A DNA stretch of 11,275 bases from an uncultured Neisseriaceae bacterium (GTDB taxonomy: Bacteria > Pseudomonadota > Gammaproteobacteria > Burkholderiales > UBA11063). Each line of letters begins with the position of its first letter. Within the stretch, counting starts at the first letter, position 1. A program made the position numbers and the translations under genes. Positions 6,162 through 11,275 of the stretch are shown here, one piece after another. Under the pieces are notes generated by a model. It made no database searches. It had not been told where the DNA came from and saw only the letters and a list, made by a program, of their open reading frames with translations. The DNA lies in contig CAITEL010000070.1 in NCBI GenBank assembly GCA_903891375.1, positions 1 to 11,275 of the forward strand. Direction: 5' to 3'.

Positions 6162-7190
6162 TTACCCACCAAATAACCTAGCCCAAAAACCTTTTTTATC
6201 CCGTGATATGGTAATCTCTTCTTGAGAACTACCAAATCCATTCACTAACTTAGCTTTATCAAATAATTTATCCACTATATAAAAATGATCGTTAAATCTA
6301 AAATTAACTAACTCACATTTAGAATCATCCGTGTCCACAACCACACATAATCCAGGTAGACTACGTGAGCTAATACCATCTGGCATCTGTATATATACAC
6401 TAACGCCATCATCAAATATTTGCGTTGGTTTCCAGTCATAACTACTGCCACTAATCGTATATTTATAATTTAATTTACTCAAATTTAATAATGGTTTCTC
6501 CACATCTGGATTAGTTGGCGTTGCTGGTATATTAGTCGCACCTGAGCTATTTGGATAGAGATTATTCGCACTAATTTGTGATTTGGTTAAGCCGTAACTC
6601 ACAATTTCTTCACTTGGATAATAAAACCCAGCCCGAACAATATAACCAACAGATGAAGAACGTAGTTTTATCATATACGTTCTCTTAGAAGTTGTAATCA
6701 TCAACGTGGTTTCTAATCCTGCTTGACTCGGTTTTAAAACCAAATGTGGTACTAAATTGTTAGCATCACCAGAATACACAACTGGCACACCTTGATCTCC
6801 ATCATTCCACCGCACCGAATCACCAAGTAGAATCCCTTGAATTTGTTCCCCTTTTTGTAATTCAATATCACATAAGTTAAGTGGTTTACACGTAATTGTA
6901 GGTTGATACTGCCCATAAGGAAACTTAACCACGCCATCAGCCTTTAAAATTGGCCGCGGTGAGCCACCATTTTGCCATTTTAATGATTCGCCAATAGCAT
7001 CTGCTGATACATCATACCCAAGATTTAACTTATGCTCCATTTTAGTCGCGCGTTTATTGGCATTGTCTGCCGTTGGGTCACTGTACGAATAACTATCATC
7101 AATTAATGGCGGTACATTTAACGCTTTCCAGTCTGGCTGTGCACCAGCCACACCTACCATTAACAGCAATGTTATATTTATTTTTTTCAT
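6162..7190 (-). CDS. trbG: TrbG/VirB9 family outer-membrane core protein
   Basis: A periplasmic and outer-membrane-associated component of the secretion core, partner of TrbI. The signal peptide is residues 1-17 (MKKINITLLLMVGVAGA). The mature protein carries the TrbG signatures: FPYGQYQPTITCKPLNLCDIEL (about 90-111), GEQIQGILLGDSVRW (114-128), PHLVLKPSQAGLETTLMITTSKRTY (148-172), and in the C-terminal domain FDDGVSVYIQMP (259-270) and FYIVDKLFDKAKLVNG (303-318). Cysteine pairs 101/107 and 282/292 are available for disulfides. The full length is 342 residues, usual for TrbG. No TrbH-like lipoprotein follows, unlike RP4. The gene is 13 bases after trbF. Confidence 0.95.
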   Translation of the reverse strand: MKKINITLLLMVGVAGAQPDWKALNVPPLIDDSYSYSDPTADNANKRATKMEHKLNLGYDVSADAIGESLKWQNGGSPRPILKADGVVKFPYGQYQPTITCKPLNLCDIELQKGEQIQGILLGDSVRWNDGDQGVPVVYSGDANNLVPHLVLKPSQAGLETTLMITTSKRTYMIKLRSSSVGYIVRAGFYYPSEEIVSYGLTKSQISANNLYPNSSGATNIPATPTNPDVEKPLLNLSKLNYKYTISGSSYDWKPTQIFDDGVSVYIQMPDGISSRSLPGLCVVVDTDDSKCELVNFRFNDHFYIVDKLFDKAKLVNGFGSSQEEITISRDKKGFWARLFGG

Positions 7191-7203
7191 TTTACATAAT
7201 ACC

Positions 7204-7866
7204 TTAATTTTGATTAATGTCTTCTACTGGGTGGATATAAGTGATAAATAAACCAATCGGATTGATCAATTGCACATTAGGATCCACTGCCTCTAGTCGC
7301 TTAAACGTAACTGTAGTACTCCAATTAGTAGTAAGACCCGAACTTAAACGCTCTGCCCAACTAATAACCCATGATTTACCGCCCTCTAATGGTTTAACAC
7401 TAGTAATATCTAGCAAAATATTTGAGTCATGTGCCATTGTGTATTGCCCAATTATGCTTTTATCAACGGCCTCTTGCAGTTTTGGGTCAATCATTTTATG
7501 TACTAAATCAATATTCCGTCTACGTATAGCTATGTCAGAGGGAACCTCACGTAATGCTGTAATAAAATTAGCTAATTGGTGTGCTACTACTTTATTATCC
7601 ACATTAAATGTGGTAGTTGCGATACCTAAAAAACTAATATTGCCTAAACTATCTTTTTCATAAATTAGCGTTTTATGTTTGTCTTGATTCACCAAATACA
7701 TAGAAACAATCGCAACAATAACTAAAGCGATAATTGTTAAAATCGCAATATTGCGCCAAGCTGACTCATTTTCAATATGATAAGCTTGAATATCGTTCCA
7801 TGAGTCCTGTTCTATGTGACTTAAAAATACGTTATTATCTGTTTGTTTTGATTGAGATTTATTCAT
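7204..7866 (-). CDS. trbF: TrbF/VirB8 family inner-membrane assembly protein
   Basis: A bitopic inner-membrane protein that nucleates assembly of the secretion machine. The 220-residue protein has a cytoplasmic tail of about 38 residues, one membrane helix (about 39-59, NIAILTIIALVIVAIVSMYL), and a periplasmic NTF2-like VirB8 domain (about 75-215). TrbF-type motifs include FITALREVPSD, RRRNIDLVHKMI, and the terminal NPIGLFITYIHPVED. The gene overlaps the end of trbE by 8 bp, which indicates translational coupling. Nothing suggests truncation. Confidence 0.93.
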   Translation of the reverse strand: MNKSQSKQTDNNVFLSHIEQDSWNDIQAYHIENESAWRNIAILTIIALVIVAIVSMYLVNQDKHKTLIYEKDSLGNISFLGIATTTFNVDNKVVAHQLANFITALREVPSDIAIRRRNIDLVHKMIDPKLQEAVDKSIIGQYTMAHDSNILLDITSVKPLEGGKSWVISWAERLSSGLTTNWSTTVTFKRLEAVDPNVQLINPIGLFITYIHPVEDINQN

Positions 7867-10384
7867 TACTAACTTTCTGTTTTATCCCAGTATAATCGCA
7901 CCATGCTTTAATAAAATCATTGGGATGCTTTAATTTTAATTCTTGAGCATATTTTGTGTCAGCATACGATGTTCTGGCACTAAAAGCATACGCAAGTTGA
8001 TTTGGTTTTAAATCTAATGTGAATTTACGCACGCCTAATTCACTCATATAAAAATACTCTCCACGATTGGCCAAACTAATTAGGTTTATTTGTTTCTCAT
8101 TTAAGCCAAACTCTTGATATTCTTCACTAATTCCACTTGAATTAGCTTTCTTATTGGGTAAAAAAATCTTAGTGACACAATTCGTTTTTAACGAACTTAA
8201 TAAATCTTGATATTTGAATAAATCAGCTAATTCTTGGGTAGCAAAAATAACTGCCACATTAAATTTACGCACGGTTTTTAACCAATCAATAATTTTCTCT
8301 CTAAATAATTCATGTTTAAAAAATAAAAAACTTTCATCAAAGACAATTAAGGTTGGCTTGTTATCTAATATCTTTGAACCAATAAAATGAATAAAATAAC
8401 GTAATGCTGGAATTATAATCCTATCACCCATTTCCATTAATTTACCCATCTCAAATACGGTAAAACTATTATTTAATCCATTTAATTTATCAATATTAGC
8501 ATCAAATAATTTAGCGACAAACCCAGCTGAATCATTAAACGCCTCATAAATACGTGATTCTGAACTAAAACCATCTAAAATAGTGGCAATTTTGCGATCA
8601 AAGTCTTGTACCAAATGCCTAAAATATGAGATAGTTCTCCGTGACAGTGGTACATCACGCATTAACATTAAACCTTTACGTATCGCTTGACGATGGGTAT
8701 CATCAAAATAAGATTCCATACCATTTAAAATGCATATTTCCTCAATCCATTTAAGAGCAAATTCGAAATCTATATCACTATCTAGTAAACCTAATGGCTG
8801 AAAATAATTGCTATTTTCCGCTCCAATATCAAAAAATTCGCCGTTTAACCCATAACACAGTGGCAATGAGCTTTTGTTTTTATCAAACATAAATACTTGT
8901 GCATCTTTATAACGAAAATGTTGTGCTACTATAAAATTCAGTAAAGTAGATTTACCAGAACCAGTAGGACCAATAATTAAGCTATGCCCATTATTATCTA
9001 CATGTAAAGATAATCGTAATGGTGTATTACCTGTTGTCATAGCATAGAACAAAGGCGGTGGATTCTCGCCATAATAAGTACAAGGGTTATACTTTAAGCC
9101 TGACCAAATTGCCGTGCTTGGCATTAAATCGGCAAAATTTTGAGTGTGGATTAACCACTTACGTATATTGGCGTAAGAATATCCTGGTAATGAACCCAAA
9201 TATGCCTCTAAAGTATGATGTCGTTCTATCTGACTTTGAAAACCTATAGTACGTAGAGAATTCCTCACTTGTGTTGCTTTTTGTTCTACCTCTTGTTCAT
9301 TATCATCAAACAACATTATAGTTGCCGTATAAAAACCAAATTTAACTTCACCATCATCATTTAATGCCAGTGCTTTTTCTGCATCTTGATACTGAGTGTC
9401 TGAATGTTGATTAATTTTTATATTAGAATCAATAGCTAAGGACATCTTCACTGTATCTGCAGCACTGATTCTTTTTTGATACCATAAATTAGAAACTCGT
9501 TCAATGATTTTATTTCCCTCAAATTGATCAATCATAATAAAACGTGTATTAAATCGATATTCAAACCCCAAATAGTTCAATTTATCTAAAATACCTGCAT
9601 AACTTTCACTAGGAAAACCCATTACTGTGACCGCACGAATATATTTATCTCCTACCTTTGGTGCATCACCACCAGTTAAATCGCAACAGGCAAGAAAATG
9701 CTTAAGAAAAGTAGCATAATTTTTAGGAATAGTTAAGTTTATTTTATCCGAAGTTAAACACCAGCTAATATACGATAATATTTCTGCTGAATTCATTGGC
9801 TTTAGGGTTAATTGCTGTGTGATTAATTCTGAAACTTCGCTTAATTTATCTTTAAACACTGTCAAATAATGTGAATAATCAATCGACTCATCAGTATCTT
9901 TACGTTTAAAAAATGTACTGAGTTTATTACCTAAATCAATTTTGGGTTTAAAAGTAAAACTAATTGCATATGCATTTTCATAATGTTTCTCACCAGATTG
10001 GTAAATACTGCGCCTCTCATTATCAATCTTGCTACTTAAATCATTATTAAAGTGGCAATCATCTTGTCGTGTATACTCATCGGCTTTAAAACGAATTGAA
10101 TCAATGTGAAATAACCAACCTGAACCAAGTAAACTGAAGGCATTATTAAGTTTTTTAGAGAATATAGCTAGTTCTTGATTGGTTGAAGTTTCTAAATCAG
10201 AGCCATGATACCAAAAGCCAGCTAAAAAAGAACCGTCGGTTTGGAGTATTATGCCATCATCGACCATTTTGGCATACATTAATAAATCAGAAAATCCATA
10301 ACCATTACCAATAAATAGTTTACCACTTAAACAGCGTTTTAGCGTTTGTATACTTGACTTAAACTTATTAACAAAATTTTTCAT
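7859..10384 (-). CDS. trbE: TrbE/VirB4 family conjugal transfer ATPase
   Basis: The largest ATPase of the system, needed for pilus biogenesis and substrate transfer, located at the cytoplasmic face of the inner membrane. The 841-residue protein has the usual TrbE length. The N-terminal CagE/TrbE/VirB domain (about 25-430) includes YAKMVDDGIILQTDGSFLAGF, an opening typical of TrbE. The C-terminal RecA-like domain has Walker A GPTGSGKST at 472-480, MFDKNKSS at 499-506, Walker B PTLIVFDESF at 677-686, and ATQELADLF at 715-723. It starts 25 bases after trbD with only a weak purine-rich site, and its end overlaps trbF. No missing key residue is seen. Confidence 0.97.
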   Translation of the reverse strand: MKNFVNKFKSSIQTLKRCLSGKLFIGNGYGFSDLLMYAKMVDDGIILQTDGSFLAGFWYHGSDLETSTNQELAIFSKKLNNAFSLLGSGWLFHIDSIRFKADEYTRQDDCHFNNDLSSKIDNERRSIYQSGEKHYENAYAISFTFKPKIDLGNKLSTFFKRKDTDESIDYSHYLTVFKDKLSEVSELITQQLTLKPMNSAEILSYISWCLTSDKINLTIPKNYATFLKHFLACCDLTGGDAPKVGDKYIRAVTVMGFPSESYAGILDKLNYLGFEYRFNTRFIMIDQFEGNKIIERVSNLWYQKRISAADTVKMSLAIDSNIKINQHSDTQYQDAEKALALNDDGEVKFGFYTATIMLFDDNEQEVEQKATQVRNSLRTIGFQSQIERHHTLEAYLGSLPGYSYANIRKWLIHTQNFADLMPSTAIWSGLKYNPCTYYGENPPPLFYAMTTGNTPLRLSLHVDNNGHSLIIGPTGSGKSTLLNFIVAQHFRYKDAQVFMFDKNKSSLPLCYGLNGEFFDIGAENSNYFQPLGLLDSDIDFEFALKWIEEICILNGMESYFDDTHRQAIRKGLMLMRDVPLSRRTISYFRHLVQDFDRKIATILDGFSSESRIYEAFNDSAGFVAKLFDANIDKLNGLNNSFTVFEMGKLMEMGDRIIIPALRYFIHFIGSKILDNKPTLIVFDESFLFFKHELFREKIIDWLKTVRKFNVAVIFATQELADLFKYQDLLSSLKTNCVTKIFLPNKKANSSGISEEYQEFGLNEKQINLISLANRGEYFYMSELGVRKFTLDLKPNQLAYAFSARTSYADTKYAQELKLKHPNDFIKAWCDYTGIKQKVSNE

Positions 10385-10409
10385 AACTAAATCACACTAC
10401 TCATTATTA

Positions 10410-10745
10410 TTAAGCATAAAAACTACGAGGATTATCTACTGCGCCAGGATAGAATTCATTAGCTGAGTAGTAATCTTTAAAATAACGAACATAGCGCATT
10501 AAACACATAAAAAATTGTGGGTCATTTACGTTAATTCTACGAATTGAAGCAATACTAAAGATATAAAAAATCAGCACTATTACAATTGAATAAATGTTTT
10601 GATATTGCATTAAGATAATACCACCAATCATGGTAATTAGAGTAAAAGGCAATCTTTCACAACCGACAAATAACACTGGTTTATATAGCGATTTATGAAT
10701 TTTATTAACAGTGTTTGTTGAATTTATTGTATTCATTATTTGCAT
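10410..10745 (-). CDS. trbD: TrbD/VirB3 family inner-membrane protein
   Basis: A small inner-membrane protein that works with TrbE/VirB4 in pilus assembly. The ATG at 10745, one base after the trbC stop, gives 111 residues, close to RP4 TrbD. A TTG at 10763 would add six residues and overlap trbC; an ATG at 10736 would remove three. The family motif HKSLYKPVLFVGCERLPFTL precedes a hydrophobic hairpin (about residues 33-70 of the short form), followed by DPQFFMCLMRYVRYFKDYYSA and the C-terminal NPRSFYA. The YPGA-type tail fits TrbD. It is cotranscribed between the pilin and the VirB4 ATPase, the standard order. Confidence 0.9.
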   Translation of the reverse strand: MQIMNTINSTNTVNKIHKSLYKPVLFVGCERLPFTLITMIGGIILMQYQNIYSIVIVLIFYIFSIASIRRINVNDPQFFMCLMRYVRYFKDYYSANEFYPGAVDNPRSFYA

Positions 10746-10746
10746 C

Positions 10747-11073
10747 TTAAAAATTAAACCCAAAAGCCATTTTAGTACTAAAAAAATTAAAAGCGGCGAT
10801 TAATAATCCTGTCACAATAAGAATCTTACAAATTGTTTGTGCCAATGCACCTTCTAAACGCCCACTACCTAATGCCAATGCAGCACCTACTACTGTTGTA
10901 ACACCTCCCCATTTGGCTATTACTTTAAGTAGACTCACACCATTTGTCAACATATCTTTTACTCCATCGATATTTAAGCTATCAGGATCAGCTGCGTAAA
11001 CTAATGACCCCAATGTACACAATACAACACCTAAACAGATTTTAAAAAAATATTTATGCAAAAAAGCATTCAT
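10747..11073 (-). CDS. trbC: TrbC/VirB2 family pilin precursor
   Basis: The major pilin precursor, first gene of the operon. The ATG at 11073, with a GGATG site 5 bases upstream, gives 108 residues; the frame continues to a TTG at 11091. The signal peptide ends at SLVYA (about residue 27), leaving about 80 mature residues. The mature part has two hydrophobic helices (about 47-68 and 79-98) separated by a short polar turn GSGRLEG, the usual VirB2/TrbC layout. RP4 TrbC is 145 residues and loses a long C-terminal piece before TraF closes the ring; here the C-terminus is short and ends MAFGFNF. Presence of traF in the same operon suggests that this pilin may also be cyclised, but the join site is not visible. 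Confidence 0.87.
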   Translation of the reverse strand: MNAFLHKYFFKICLGVVLCTLGSLVYAADPDSLNIDGVKDMLTNGVSLLKVIAKWGGVTTVVGAALALGSGRLEGALAQTICKILIVTGLLIAAFNFFSTKMAFGFNF

Positions 11074-11078
11074 AAAGA

Positions 11079-11083
11079 CATCC
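11079..11083 (-). promoter_or_regulatory. Shine-Dalgarno-like site deciding the trbC start
   Basis: GGATG on the minus strand, 5 bases before the ATG at 11073. It supports this start over the in-frame TTG at 11091, which would put six residues in front of the signal peptide and place the ribosome site inside the coding region. Confidence 0.45.
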
Positions 11084-11106
11084 AAAAACAAAAAAGATAA
11101 GGCCAG

Positions 11107-11112
11107 ATTATA
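11107..11112 (-). promoter_or_regulatory. Candidate -10 box of the trb operon promoter
   Basis: TATAAT on the minus strand, about 34 bases before the trbC ATG, which would give a short 5' leader of roughly 25-30 bases. The hexamer at the matching -35 distance (AAAGTA) is a poor fit to TTGACA. A TTGACA lies further upstream (about 11178-11183) without a good -10 at 16-18 bases. The AT-richness of the region makes chance matches likely, so this is only the most plausible candidate. The adjacent palindrome at 11133-11152 would overlap or border the -35 zone. Confidence 0.4.
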
Positions 11113-11132
11113 ATTTAATTTATACTTAGTAC

Positions 11133-11152
11133 TTTTGCGATTATTCGCAAAA
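11133..11152. promoter_or_regulatory. Perfect palindrome upstream of trbC, candidate operator
   Basis: Two perfect 8-bp arms, TTTTGCGA and TCGCAAAA, separated by TTAT. It sits about 60-80 bases before the trbC start and immediately upstream of the best -10 candidate. Size and symmetry fit a dimeric repressor site, a common way to hold conjugation operons off. It could instead be a bidirectional hairpin ending a gene beyond the window, though only one side carries a short T run. No regulator gene is present in the window to name the binding protein. Confidence 0.45.
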
Positions 11153-11275
11153 CAGTTTGGTTTATGTTAAATGATGATTGTCAATATTATTTTATAGCCA
11201 ACAAAACATTTTTGTGGGTAGTAGCATAAATATAGCTATGTTTTAATAGCGTCTTCATTTTTATTATTTTTTAAA
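11153..11275. other. Non-coding leader region at the right end
   Basis: No convincing gene is visible on either strand. The region is very AT-rich, contains a TTGACA on the minus strand (about 11178-11183), and a weak inverted repeat AAAACAT / ATGTTTT (11203-11209 and 11238-11244). It is probably upstream regulatory DNA of the transfer operon or the spacer to a gene outside the window. Confidence 0.35.

Noticed and set aside
5662..6225. Two plus-strand frames with hydrophobic stretches opposite trbI
   Set aside because: They mirror the Ser/Asn-rich linker and membrane helix of TrbI, whose family match is clear.
7241..7663. 140-residue plus-strand frame opposite trbF
   Set aside because: Antisense to a confidently assigned VirB8 domain; no start signal or recognisable motif.
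11187..11258. Minus-strand 23-codon reading frame upstream of trbC, possible leader peptide
   Set aside because: It has no ribosome site, no recognisable sequence and lies upstream of the best promoter candidate; chance frames of this size are common.

Overview
The window is one long minus-strand operon for a P-type (IncP/Trb-like, VirB-related) type IV secretion system used for conjugation. DNA is AT-rich (roughly one third G+C by eye; hand-counted blocks range from about 22 to 48%) and intergenic space is minimal. The TrbG, TrbI, TrbF and TrbL homologues point to a conjugative plasmid or integrative conjugative element of a low-GC proteobacterium. The sequence alone does not settle host or replicon: no replication gene, relaxase, coupling protein, integrase, tRNA or rRNA lies in the window.

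Reading in the direction of transcription (right to left): a 184-bp leader at the right end (11092-11275) holds a likely promoter and a perfect 8-bp-arm palindrome. Next come trbC/virB2 (pilin), trbD/virB3, trbE/virB4 (ATPase), trbF/virB8, trbG/virB9, trbI/virB10, an unrecognised cysteine-rich exported protein, trbJ/virB5, trbL/virB6, then an 81-bp gap with a short repeat, trbB/virB11 (ATPase with a large extra segment), a virB1-type lytic transglycosylase, a TraF-type S26 peptidase, and a single-strand DNA-binding protein. Most junctions are stop/start overlaps or gaps of a few bases, so the genes are probably co-transcribed and translationally coupled. The left end (1-125) has no gene and forms a 119-bp imperfect inverted repeat related to the repeat before trbB.

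Together these genes supply the pilin and its processing peptidase, the wall-opening enzyme, the envelope-spanning core (TrbF/TrbG/TrbI/TrbL), two energising ATPases (TrbE, TrbB) and a protein that can coat transferred single-stranded DNA. The core order trbC-D-E-F-G-I-J-L matches RP4, but trbB lies after trbL, no TrbH/VirB7 lipoprotein is visible, and an orphan gene sits between trbI and trbJ. I see no wholly new system. The most novel points are the roughly 150-residue, very AT-rich insertion in TrbB, the orphan cysteine-rich protein, and the paired palindromic repeat placed directly behind two stop codons.
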